Position numbers and translations under genes: made by a program. Of a stretch of 19,379 nucleotides of DNA, positions 7,574 through 16,383 are shown piece by piece. The stretch covers positions 1-19,379 of the forward strand of contig RGAX01000031.1 in assembly GCA_009919985.1 (NCBI GenBank), read 5' to 3'. This DNA is from Opitutaceae bacterium (lineage in GTDB: Bacteria; Verrucomicrobiota; Verrucomicrobiia; Opitutales; Opitutaceae). Position 1 is the first letter of the stretch, and each line of letters opens with the position of its first letter. The notes below the pieces were generated by a model, which had not been told where the DNA came from, did no database searches, and worked only from the letters and a program-made list of their open reading frames with translations.

Positions 7574-7613
7574 GATATACCCCTCTGTCATTCGAAGGAA
7601 TCGGTATACCCCT
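7567..7613. promoter_or_regulatory. Candidate regulator-binding region: palindrome plus direct repeat
   Basis: GTATAT-TG-ATATAC (7567-7580) is a perfect palindrome overlapping the proposed -10 box. TATACCCCT occurs at 7576-7584 and again at 7605-7613, 29 bases apart. AraC-family proteins often bind direct repeats beside their target promoter, so these are natural sites for the divergently encoded regulator. The assignment is inferred from position. Confidence 0.45.
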
Positions 7614-7691
7614 GCCGCTCCGGGAGCATTGTCTTCGACTGCCATCTACTACCCCCCCCAGCGAATGGTGAGAGCGATTACCCCACCTATT

Positions 7692-10600
7692 ATGAACAGT
7701 CTCATCGTTTGTTTCTGCCATCGTCTGCGCAGCTATCTTATAAAGTGGCCCTCAGCGCTTGTTCTTTTGTGCTTCGGCGCGCTGGTGCAACCGGTCTCCG
7801 GCCAGGTCAGCCTGTCCGGCACGGTCACCAATTTGGCCACCGGCCGTACGCTACAGGGCGCCCGCGTGGCCATCAAGAGCACCACTCAAGAGGCGATCAC
7901 GGATAGCCAGGGCGTTTATCGCTTCAACGAGATCGCGCTCGGGGACCTGACCCTAGTAGCGTCATACACCGGCCTAGACACGGTGGAGGTCCCCATGGCC
8001 GTCGCCGCGGGCGCGCCGAACCATCGCAACATCGGTCTGACTGCGGCGATATACACGATGGAAAAGTTCAGCGTGGCTGGTGAGCGCGAAGGCTTGGCCC
8101 AGGCGATCGCGCTGCAGAAGGTGTCGAACGGCGTAAAAAATATTATTTCCACGGATGCGTTCGGCAGCATCGGCGGCAATCCGGCTGACCTCGTCGCCCG
8201 GCTCCCCGGAGTGAACACCACCGGCTTCGAGGGTGACACCCGCTATGTGCAAATCCGCGGCCTGAGCCAGAACCTGGGCACGGTGACCATGGATGGCAAC
8301 CGGGTCGCCGACGCGGCTTTTGCCGGCTCTGGCCGCTCCTATTCATTCCAAATGGTCAGTTCGGACTCGTTTGAACGAATCGAGGTGGTCAAATCGCCGA
8401 CTCCCGACATGGACGGTGACTCGATCGCTGGTGCCGTGAATATGGTGAGTAAGAGCGCCTTCGATAGCAGCCCGCAACGGCGAATCACGGGGTCGATCGG
8501 TGGCCAATGGCGCCCTTTTGACAAGCGCGAGGGTGAACCAAAGCGCGACTATTCCTTAGCGTATTCCGAAGTTTTCGGCGGCAAGCTCGGCATCAGCCTT
8601 AATGCCGCCTACCGGCCGCACGGTTCGTACCAGGACGACCTGGCCTTGAGCCGCGAGTCCCTGCCCGCAGACGTGACGCATGCCCGCTACCTTTATGGCT
8701 TCAGCTACCGCGACTTCCGCATGGAGCGGGTTCGCTCGGGTATTTCGCTCAAGCTGGATTATAAATTGAACGACCAGAGTCGGTTTTTCATCAACGCCCA
8801 GTTCAATAAACATATCGAGCGCGAGCTGAGCTATCGCGCGGCGTGGGCGAGCAATCAGGAGGTCGCCGCCGTAGGAGCCGATGGGCAGCTCACTGGGACT
8901 GGCGGCATCGTTCCCGGGTATACTAATAATTTCACCGAGGTGCGCCCGCTTGTCACTAGTACGCTGACGATTAATCCCGGCCTGCTCTACTTAGATTCCA
9001 CCACCGGCAACTTTTCGGTGGGTGGCGTCCACCGCTTCAACAAATGGAACGTGGACTACGATGCATTTCGCTCGCTCTCCAAAACCGACTACCCGGGCAA
9101 TCGCGCCATGAACCTACAAGCGCGCAACATCGGGTTCACCCTGCGCACGGTGGACGACCCGATCGACCGGTTTTATCCTCGGTTTACGCAGACCGCGGGA
9201 GCGGATCTGACCAAACTCAGCAGCTACCTTAGCACGGGCTATAACCACAACACGACCAACGGTTGGGACGACTACCTCGGGGCCTCCTTCAACGTGACCA
9301 GAAAGTTCGACACCGCATTGCCCACTTCGCTTAAGGTGGGGATGCGTCAGCGCAACCAGCAGCGTAAGCTGGAGAACAAGTCGTTTGCCACCACCTACGT
9401 CGGGGCTGACCGAGTTGCAGGCATAAATCCCGCCACGGGCATTAATGACGATAACCTGCTGCTCTTTGGCCAGGCCAATCTGACCCAGTACGGCAAGATG
9501 GCGCAGTATCCCCACTTCCCATTTCCGCTTTCGCCGGGCCGCGATAACGAACTGGCCATGGAAACCCGTCGCGCACACCCAGAGTGGTTCCAAGATAACG
9601 TTGAGGCCAACACCCGTCTGCCGCTGACCGGCAACCAGATCTTTAACGAAGACATCAACGGCTCGTACATCCAAAGCGATATCACGCTCGGAAAGCTGAA
9701 TATCCTTGGCGGAGTGCGGTTTGAGACCACGGACGTCAAGGCGAAGGGATCCCTGCAGTATGTCTCGCCTGCCGAGGCGGCGCTAAGGGCAGCCTGGATC
9801 GGTACGGTGACTGATACGGAACAGGCTCGCCGCACTACAGCGGAATACAGCGGCCGGCAGACGGTGCTGGGCACCTACCGCAATGTCCTGCCCGGGCTTC
9901 ATTTCAAGTATGCGCCGTTTAAAGGCATGGTGACTCGGCTCAGCTATGCGACGAACATTGGTCGGCCGGGCATTGGAACCCTGATCCCGTCGACGAGCGT
10001 CAACGACGTAGCGCGCACAATTTCGATCAGTAATCCTAAGCTGAAGCCGCAAACGGCCGACAATTACGATCTGTCGGCGGAATATTATTTCGAGCCTGCG
10101 GGCTTGGTCTCGGCAGGGGTATTCCAGAAGGACATGAAGAACTTCATCTTCACCTCCGGCGGTATCTACGTCGCCGATGGTGTGGGTAACGGCTACGGTG
10201 GTCAGTATGCGGGGTACAACGTCACCACCCAGTACAACGGAGGCTCCGCCCGGGTGCGCGGCTTTGAACTAAGCTACACCCAGCAGTTCACCTTTCTGCC
10301 AGGATTCTGGAGCGGCTTTGGTCTGTTTGCCAATTATACCAGGCTGCAGGCTGAAGGCTATTACGGCTCAGGTGGCGCCATCAGCCTAACCAACAACAAC
10401 ACGCTGTCCACGGCGCCGACCAAGGAACTCGCGGGCTTCGTACCGACGAACGCCAACATCGGCGTCACCTTCATTCGAAACGGAGTGACGGTGCGAGTAA
10501 ATATGGGCTACCGGGGTCGTTTCCTCAGCTCTTACAACGCCAACGGATCCCTCCTACAGTACACGGAGCCCTGGCCGACGATCGACCTCAGAACCGCCTA

Positions 10601-10748
10601 CAAGTTCTCCCGGCGCTACGAGATGTACTTGGATGTGAACAATGTGTTCAACGAAGCTTATTTTACCCGCGTCTACCGAGGCGGTCTCCCGCTCGGCCAA
10701 GGCTTCAACACGCCCCAAATGCTGTTTGGAGTGACCCTTCGGCAGTAA
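7692..10748 (+). CDS. TonB-dependent outer-membrane receptor with carboxypeptidase-like N-terminal domain
   Basis: Outer-membrane beta-barrel importer energised by TonB; the substrate is unknown but the neighbouring regulator suggests a sugar. The frame is open from 7542, but the ATG at 7692 is preferred. It gives a 1018-residue protein with a clear signal peptide (MNSLIVCFCHRLRSYLIKW, then a hydrophobic run ending PVSGQ). Domains in order: a carboxypeptidase-regulatory-like fold (about 38-115, SGTVTNLATGRTLQGARV...DSQGVYRFNEI); the plug (NPADLVARLPGV, YVQIRGLSQN, FERIEVVKSPTPDMDGDSIAGAVNM); and the barrel, with a TonB-receptor C-terminus (MYLDVNNVFNEAYF, ending MLFGVTLRQ). No obvious ribosome-binding site precedes it. 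A 9-bp hairpin follows the stop. It is divergent from the regulator and co-directional with the cytochrome c gene 233 bases downstream. Confidence 0.92.
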   Translation: MNSLIVCFCHRLRSYLIKWPSALVLLCFGALVQPVSGQVSLSGTVTNLATGRTLQGARVAIKSTTQEAITDSQGVYRFNEIALGDLTLVASYTGLDTVEVPMAVAAGAPNHRNIGLTAAIYTMEKFSVAGEREGLAQAIALQKVSNGVKNIISTDAFGSIGGNPADLVARLPGVNTTGFEGDTRYVQIRGLSQNLGTVTMDGNRVADAAFAGSGRSYSFQMVSSDSFERIEVVKSPTPDMDGDSIAGAVNMVSKSAFDSSPQRRITGSIGGQWRPFDKREGEPKRDYSLAYSEVFGGKLGISLNAAYRPHGSYQDDLALSRESLPADVTHARYLYGFSYRDFRMERVRSGISLKLDYKLNDQSRFFINAQFNKHIERELSYRAAWASNQEVAAVGADGQLTGTGGIVPGYTNNFTEVRPLVTSTLTINPGLLYLDSTTGNFSVGGVHRFNKWNVDYDAFRSLSKTDYPGNRAMNLQARNIGFTLRTVDDPIDRFYPRFTQTAGADLTKLSSYLSTGYNHNTTNGWDDYLGASFNVTRKFDTALPTSLKVGMRQRNQQRKLENKSFATTYVGADRVAGINPATGINDDNLLLFGQANLTQYGKMAQYPHFPFPLSPGRDNELAMETRRAHPEWFQDNVEANTRLPLTGNQIFNEDINGSYIQSDITLGKLNILGGVRFETTDVKAKGSLQYVSPAEAALRAAWIGTVTDTEQARRTTAEYSGRQTVLGTYRNVLPGLHFKYAPFKGMVTRLSYATNIGRPGIGTLIPSTSVNDVARTISISNPKLKPQTADNYDLSAEYYFEPAGLVSAGVFQKDMKNFIFTSGGIYVADGVGNGYGGQYAGYNVTTQYNGGSARVRGFELSYTQQFTFLPGFWSGFGLFANYTRLQAEGYYGSGGAISLTNNNTLSTAPTKELAGFVPTNANIGVTFIRNGVTVRVNMGYRGRFLSSYNANGSLLQYTEPWPTIDLRTAYKFSRRYEMYLDVNNVFNEAYFTRVYRGGLPLGQGFNTPQMLFGVTLRQ

Positions 10749-10754
10749 GCTCAC

Positions 10755-10784
10755 TGGGGATGGCAGTCCTGACCTCCATCCCCA
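10755..10784 (+). terminator. Hairpin after the TonB receptor gene
   Basis: TGGGGATGG and CCATCCCCA form a perfect 9-bp stem with a 12-base loop, starting six bases after the stop codon. There is no T-run, so it may act as a weak or Rho-assisted terminator or protect the mRNA 3' end. The rest of the 10749-10981 gap shows no gene. Confidence 0.45.
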
Positions 10785-10981
10785 CATTGCCTCCCTCGGA
10801 AGACTTGGCCCCGCTTCAACTTTGTGAGTGCTTTCTTCGATTCGAAGTTCCCCCGAGCGTCCCTGCACGAGGCGTTTTTGTCTCACGCAATCGCCTCAGC
10901 CTTTATTCCGTACGCATCAGTGGTCATCAGCGCTCCGAGTGGTGCTAGGTGGCGTGAGCGCAGGACGAATAAATTCATGTA

Positions 10982-13705
10982 ATGAAATTTGCACTACCAC
11001 TCGCCGGTTGTTTTTTTCTCGCCGCTGACTTTATTCTGTTGGCCCAGCCAGGGTCCAATTTACTGCCCGATGGGCCGCTGCTGCCAAAATCGGCGCTACC
11101 AGCCTACGAGCAAGAGATCGATCACGCAGGATTGATCGGCGGTTGGGGCGGGGGACGGGGCGCGTCGCTCAACCGAGGCCGGGAGATCTATCAGCAGGTC
11201 TGCCAGAATTGCCACGGTGATCTGAATGTTCCCGGCTCCATTCCCACCTCACTGCGTTTTGGCGAAGGGGTTTTCCAGCACGGCAACGACCCCTATGCGA
11301 TGTACCAGACGGTGACGCAGGGCTGGCGGCAGATGGCGCCACAGATGCAGCTCGTGCCTCAGGAAAAATACGACGTCATCAATTACATCCGGGAAAATTT
11401 TCTCCGCCCACACAACCCCGGGCAGCTGTTTGAAGTGAGCCCGGAATATCTGGCCAAGCTGCCGAAGGGCACTAGCAAAGGGCCCCCGGCGGTGAAACGC
11501 GAGCCGTGGCGGGAGATGGATTATGGCGATTTTCTGATCGGCACCTTTGAGCTGACGGACGCCGCGAAACGCGCGACGAAGCCGCCGGTCGGTAGCCTGC
11601 CGGACTATGTGGCACCCGACGCCAACCTCGCCTACAAGGCCATCGCGGTGCGCCTCGATGGAACCGGTGAGGGTGATGGCGGCGTTGCCCGTGGCCGCGC
11701 TTGGCTGGCCTTCGAACACGACACCTTGCGCGTGGCTGGGGTCTGGACGGGCGAGGGATTCATTGACTGGCATGGCATCAACTTCGATGGCCTGCATGTC
11801 GTGCGCCCGCGCACGATTGGCGATCTCGTGGTCGAAACATCCGATGTTCCCGGCTGGGCGAATCCGGCCACCGGAGACTTTACCGATCCACGGATCCGGG
11901 GCTTGGACGGCCGGCCGTATGGACCGCTGCCCCGGCAGTGGGGACATTACCGCGGACTCTATCGCTTCGGTGCGCGCACCGTGGTTTCCTACACCGTGGG
12001 CGAAGCCTCCGTCCTAGAAAGCTACGATCTCGAATCGGCCGACTCGAAAGCGGTCGTGCGGACCCTTAACCTCGGGAAATCCTCGCGTGACCTGGCCCTG
12101 CGGGTGGCCAATGCCGGTGTGAAATTCACGCTGGCCGGTGGGGCGGGATTGCAGTGCGGGACGGAGAACGGCTTCGAAGTAATCCGCATTCCCGCCGCGG
12201 CGACACCGTTAAATCTAGCGATTGTTTATAGTAGCAACACCGGCACCGCGCAAGCGGCGCCGCGGACGCCGCTCGATCTCCAGCCCTTTACTCGCGGGGG
12301 TCCAGCTCGATGGACGACGCCGCTCGAGACGCTCGTGATTCGCGGGGAAAAAACAGGTACGTACGCGGTGGACAGTTTCTCGCTGCCGTCGCGTCTGGCC
12401 AATCCCTGGAAGAGTTGGATGCGCACCAGCGGATTTGATTTTGTACCTGGTGCAGATGCGGTGGTGATCTGCACCTGGGATGGTGATGTGTTCCGCGTCG
12501 ATGGTATCGGGGGCGACCAAGCCACCATCACATGGCGGAGGATTGCCTCCGGGCTGTTTCAGCCGGCGGGCCTCAAGGTCGTCAACGGCGAGATCATGGT
12601 CTGCTGCCGGGATCAGATTGTCCGGTTACGCGACTTGAACGGCGACGGCGAAACCGACTTTTACGAGTCGTTTAACAACGACCACCAAGTTACGGAGCAC
12701 TTCCACGAATTCGCCATGGGGCTGCAGGCGGACAAGCAGGGTAATCTCTACTACGCGAAGAGCGCCCGGCACAATCGGAACGCTCTCGTGCCGCAGCATG
12801 GCACTCTGCTTAAGGTCAGCGCCGATGGCGTAACGACCGAGATTCTCGCCACCGGTTTCCGCGCGGCCAACGGGGTGTGCCTAAACCCCGACGGCAGTTT
12901 TGTGGTGACCGACCAAGAGGGATACTGGACCCCGATGAATCGGGTTAACTGGATTGAGCCCGGCAAGGTCCGCTTCTTTGGCAATATGTGGGGCTACGGC
13001 GCGCCTGCGAACAGCGCCGATTCCGCGATGGAGCAGCCTCTGACGTGGGTGGACAAGCGCTTTGACCGTTCGCCGGCGGAACTGCTTTGGGTCGACAGTA
13101 AGTCTTGGGGAGCATTGAACGGCAAACTCATCAATCTGTCCTACGGCACCGGTCGCATCGAGATCGTGCCGTACGAGCGCATCGGACAGACCGTGCAGGG
13201 AGGCATCTGCGCACTCACCATCCCCGATCTGCCCACCGGTATTATGCGCGGGCGATTCAACCCGCAGAACGGCGATCTCTACGTCTGCGGAATGTCCGCT
13301 TGGGCCACCAATAAGTTGGACCAACCCGGCGGTTTCTACCGGATTCGCGCCACCGGTAAGCCGGCGTATGCACCGATCGCCTTGAACGCGCACCTACGTG
13401 GCATCGATCTGACGTTCTCCGATCCACTGGATGCGAAGAGCGCGCCGAATCTCGCGAACTTCAAGGTCACGACCTGGTCGCTCACGCGCAGCGAAAAATA
13501 CGGGTCCGCGCGTCAGGACGTGAAGGAGCTGAAAATTACCGGGGTCAGCCTTGGAGAGGACCGGATGAAGTTATCCCTAACTCTGCCGGAGATCGCGCCC
13601 GTGCAGCAGATGGAGATTCAATACAATTTGAAAGGAGCCGATGGTACTCCGGTGACCGGAACCTTAGAAAACACGATCCATGTCCTTGGCCAAGGCTCCA
13701 AATGA
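10982..13705 (+). CDS. Secreted cytochrome c / DUF6797 / beta-propeller protein
   Basis: Large multi-domain redox protein of 907 residues, of a type found mainly in Verrucomicrobiota and Planctomycetota. The N-terminus MKFALPLAGCFFLAADFILLAQ is a signal peptide. A class I cytochrome c domain follows, with the haem-binding CQNCH (74-78) and likely Met ligand 118 in GWRQMAPQM. Residues about 177-345 (MDYGDFLIGTFE...WHGINFDGLHVV) resemble DUF6797. From about 478 to 800 a beta-propeller reminiscent of glucose/sorbosone dehydrogenases is seen (VICTWDGDVFRVDG, DLNGDGETDFYE, AANGVCLNPDGSFVVTDQEG). An Ig-like C-terminal domain follows (NAHLRGIDLTFSDPLD...). The cytochrome suggests electrons leave a propeller-bound substrate in the periplasm, but activity is not proven. 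It follows the receptor gene on the same strand. The ATG at 10982 lacks a close Shine-Dalgarno site; the signal peptide supports it. Confidence 0.85.
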   Translation: MKFALPLAGCFFLAADFILLAQPGSNLLPDGPLLPKSALPAYEQEIDHAGLIGGWGGGRGASLNRGREIYQQVCQNCHGDLNVPGSIPTSLRFGEGVFQHGNDPYAMYQTVTQGWRQMAPQMQLVPQEKYDVINYIRENFLRPHNPGQLFEVSPEYLAKLPKGTSKGPPAVKREPWREMDYGDFLIGTFELTDAAKRATKPPVGSLPDYVAPDANLAYKAIAVRLDGTGEGDGGVARGRAWLAFEHDTLRVAGVWTGEGFIDWHGINFDGLHVVRPRTIGDLVVETSDVPGWANPATGDFTDPRIRGLDGRPYGPLPRQWGHYRGLYRFGARTVVSYTVGEASVLESYDLESADSKAVVRTLNLGKSSRDLALRVANAGVKFTLAGGAGLQCGTENGFEVIRIPAAATPLNLAIVYSSNTGTAQAAPRTPLDLQPFTRGGPARWTTPLETLVIRGEKTGTYAVDSFSLPSRLANPWKSWMRTSGFDFVPGADAVVICTWDGDVFRVDGIGGDQATITWRRIASGLFQPAGLKVVNGEIMVCCRDQIVRLRDLNGDGETDFYESFNNDHQVTEHFHEFAMGLQADKQGNLYYAKSARHNRNALVPQHGTLLKVSADGVTTEILATGFRAANGVCLNPDGSFVVTDQEGYWTPMNRVNWIEPGKVRFFGNMWGYGAPANSADSAMEQPLTWVDKRFDRSPAELLWVDSKSWGALNGKLINLSYGTGRIEIVPYERIGQTVQGGICALTIPDLPTGIMRGRFNPQNGDLYVCGMSAWATNKLDQPGGFYRIRATGKPAYAPIALNAHLRGIDLTFSDPLDAKSAPNLANFKVTTWSLTRSEKYGSARQDVKELKITGVSLGEDRMKLSLTLPEIAPVQQMEIQYNLKGADGTPVTGTLENTIHVLGQGSK

Positions 13706-13746
13706 ACCGGACTGCGCAATAACAAGTGCTGGTTCTGTTAAGACTA

Positions 13747-13776
13747 TTGTAAATAACTATTTAATAATTGTATAAG
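13747..13776 (+). promoter_or_regulatory. Candidate promoter of the pyrophosphatase gene
   Basis: In a short AT-rich island within GC-rich DNA, TTGTAA (13747-13752) and TATAAG (13771-13776) are 18 bases apart. This would give a leader of about 135 bases. The rest of the 13706-13917 gap shows no gene. Confidence 0.4.
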
Positions 13777-13917
13777 TGCACTTTAAGCCCGCTGAATAAC
13801 ATTACAAGTGGCGCAGATTTCGGGGATCGCCGCAGGGTCGGATAATACTCGCGAACCAACGGGTAACGGGCACCCTCAGGTTAGTTAAGCCCCGCTCGTT
13901 TTTCAGAAAACCCCTTT

Positions 13918-16383
13918 ATGTCCCTACCCCAAAATCGTCACTCGGGCGCCGCTGCATGGGCTGCCCTCGGAGTTTTATTCACCCCCAGACTGGCTCGAGC
14001 GAGCGAAGCTGACATCAAGATCCCCGATCTTAGTTCTGTCTCCTTCCTCGGCGGCACGCTCTCCGGCACAACAGTACTCATGGTCGGCCTATGCGTGTGC
14101 GTGGCCGGCGTTTTGTATGGCTGGCTCCAATACGTGCAGACCAAAAACCTGCCCGTCCACCCGTCCATGGCCGCTGTATCCCAAATTATTTGGGAAACGT
14201 GCAAAACCTACCTCTGGCAACAGGGCAAATTTCTTGCTCTACTCTGGGTCCTGATCGCCATCTGCATGACCTATTATTTTGGCGTGCTCTCGGCTAATTC
14301 ACCCGGACACGTTGTGATGATTTTATTGTCATCGATTCTAGGTATTTTAGGCAGCTACGGCGTCGCCTGGTTTGGCATCCGAATCAACACCGTCGCCAAT
14401 TCCCGCGCCGCCTTTTCGGCCCTTCAAGGCAACCCTCTGGCCACCCTTTGTATCCCATTAAAATCAGGCATGAGCGTCGGTCTGCTCCTCGTCGCCACGG
14501 AACTTTTTTTCATGATCTGCATCTTGCAGTTCCTCCCCAGCAGCCTCGCCGGCCCGTGCTTCATCGGCTTTGCCATTGGTGAATCGCTCGGCGCCTCCGC
14601 TCTGCGCATCTGTGGCGGTATCTTCACCAAAATCGCTGATATCGGTGCCGATCTCATGAAGATCGTCTTTAACCTCCCCGAAGACGACCCTCGCAACCCC
14701 GGCGTGATCGCCGATTGCACCGGCGACAACGCCGGCGATTCCGTTGGACCCACCGCCGATGGTTTTGAAACCTACGGAGTCACCGGCGTCGCCCTCATCG
14801 CCTTTCTCGCTCTCGCGCTCGCCGCCGCCCCGGCCCTTTGCGGCACTCTCATTGTCTGGCTCTTCGCTATGCGCATTTTAATGGTGCTTACCTCGCTCGT
14901 TAGCTACCTCGCAAACGATGCCATCAACACCCTGCTCTACGGCGGCTCCAAAGATTTTAATCTCGAGCAACCGCTCACCAACCTGGTCTGGTTAACCTCA
15001 CTCGTCTCGATCCTTGTCACTTACGCAGCGAGCTACGTCTTACTGCATGAAATGGCGGGCCACGCCGATCTCTGGTGGGTACTTTCGACGATTATCTCCC
15101 TTGGAACCATCGCCGGAGCACTCATCCCAGAATTCACTAAAGCTTTCACTTCCACCGAAAGCCGCCACGTCAAAGAAGTCGTCACTTCGTCGCGCCAAGG
15201 CGGCGCTTCGCTCAACATCCTGAGCGGTCTGGTTGCTGGTAACTTCTCCGCATTCTGGACCGGTCTGTGTATTCTCGCCCTGATGTTTGGCGCGTATTAT
15301 TTTTCACAAAGCGCTGCCCTACAGGCCATGATGCCCGCCGAATTCCGATTCGCCGCCCCCATCTTCGCCTTCGGCTTAGTCGCTTTCGGTTTCCTTGGCA
15401 TGGGCCCGGTCACCATCGCCGTTGATTCCTTTGGCCCTGTCACCGACAACGCCCAATCTGTCTACGAACTTTCCCAGATCGAGACAAAGCCCGGCATCGT
15501 CGAAGAAATTAAACGAGACTTCGGTTTCACCCCCGACTTCGCGCGCGCCAAACATCAACTCGAAAAAGCAGACGGCGCCGGCAACACCTTTAAAGCCACC
15601 GCTAAACCCGTCCTCATCGGCACCGCCGTCGTCGGCGCCACCACTATGGTCTTCGGCATCATCATGATGCTAAAAGGCATTTACCCCGACACCATCGAGA
15701 AACTTTCGCTAGTCCATCCGGAGGCGATCATGGGCCTGCTCATGGGCGGCGCCGTAATCTATTGGTTCACCGGCGCGAGCACTCAGGCCGTCGTCACCGG
15801 CGCTTACCGCGCCGTCGTCTACATCAAAGATAATATGAAACTCGATGCCGCCACGGCCTCGACCGAAGCCTCAAAAGAAGTTGTGCGTATCTGCACCCAG
15901 TACGCCCAACGAGGCATGGTGAACATCTTCATCGTAATTTTTTGCTTCAGCCTATCGTTGGCGTTCTTCGACCCGTTTTTCTTCATCGGCTACCTCATCG
16001 GTATGGCCTTCTTCGGTCTCTACCAAGCCATCTTCATGGCCAATGCCGGCGGTGCCTGGGACAATGCTAAGAAAATTGTCGAAGTAGAGCTCAAGATGAA
16101 GAACACGCCCCTTCACGCTGCCACCGTCGTCGGCGACACCGTCGGCGATCCATTTAAAGACACCTCGTCCGTCTCGCTGAATCCTGTAATCAAATTCACC
16201 ACACTCTTCGGCCTACTCGCCGTCGAGATCGCTGTAAAAATGGAGCCCAGTTTAAAACACACGCTCGGCACTGCTATCTTCATCGTGGGACTAATTTTCG
16301 TCTACCGCAGTTTTTACAGCATGCGTATTCCTGTAGATGATAAAGACGCCGAGGTCGTCGATCATCAGATGAAAGAAGGCTAA
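13918..16383 (+). CDS. hppA: Membrane-bound proton/sodium-pumping pyrophosphatase, divergent form
   Basis: Couples pyrophosphate hydrolysis to ion pumping across the cytoplasmic membrane. At 821 residues, with many hydrophobic segments, it is longer than the usual ~670-770. Signatures: FTKIADIGADL (236-246) then PEDDPRNPGVIAD (254-266); GDNAGDSVG (269-277); DSFGPVTDNA; GGAWDNAKK (711-719); and GDTVGDPFKD (739-748). The set of pyrophosphate-binding acidic and lysine residues looks largely present. Odd points: GDNAGDSVGPTADGFETY differs from the usual GDNVGDCAGMAADLFE; one residue is missing between GADL and PEDDP; and the loop before GNTFKATAK (555-563) is longer. Lys559, where K+-dependent enzymes have Ala, points to a K+-independent type. 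The N-terminal ~30 residues (ending LARASEA) resemble a signal peptide. H+ versus Na+ cannot be decided by eye. The gene stands alone with its own AT-rich upstream region. Confidence 0.92.
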   Translation: MSLPQNRHSGAAAWAALGVLFTPRLARASEADIKIPDLSSVSFLGGTLSGTTVLMVGLCVCVAGVLYGWLQYVQTKNLPVHPSMAAVSQIIWETCKTYLWQQGKFLALLWVLIAICMTYYFGVLSANSPGHVVMILLSSILGILGSYGVAWFGIRINTVANSRAAFSALQGNPLATLCIPLKSGMSVGLLLVATELFFMICILQFLPSSLAGPCFIGFAIGESLGASALRICGGIFTKIADIGADLMKIVFNLPEDDPRNPGVIADCTGDNAGDSVGPTADGFETYGVTGVALIAFLALALAAAPALCGTLIVWLFAMRILMVLTSLVSYLANDAINTLLYGGSKDFNLEQPLTNLVWLTSLVSILVTYAASYVLLHEMAGHADLWWVLSTIISLGTIAGALIPEFTKAFTSTESRHVKEVVTSSRQGGASLNILSGLVAGNFSAFWTGLCILALMFGAYYFSQSAALQAMMPAEFRFAAPIFAFGLVAFGFLGMGPVTIAVDSFGPVTDNAQSVYELSQIETKPGIVEEIKRDFGFTPDFARAKHQLEKADGAGNTFKATAKPVLIGTAVVGATTMVFGIIMMLKGIYPDTIEKLSLVHPEAIMGLLMGGAVIYWFTGASTQAVVTGAYRAVVYIKDNMKLDAATASTEASKEVVRICTQYAQRGMVNIFIVIFCFSLSLAFFDPFFFIGYLIGMAFFGLYQAIFMANAGGAWDNAKKIVEVELKMKNTPLHAATVVGDTVGDPFKDTSSVSLNPVIKFTTLFGLLAVEIAVKMEPSLKHTLGTAIFIVGLIFVYRSFYSMRIPVDDKDAEVVDHQMKEG

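Noticed and set aside
7391..7645. An 84-residue minus-strand frame as a possible N-terminus of the regulator via a frameshift
   Set aside because: The correct frame already carries the expected N-terminal sensor sequence; the other frame has none of it and runs through the promoter region.
9114..9674. A 186-residue minus-strand frame inside the TonB receptor gene
   Set aside because: Lies wholly within the barrel-coding region of a clear receptor; typical GC-rich shadow.
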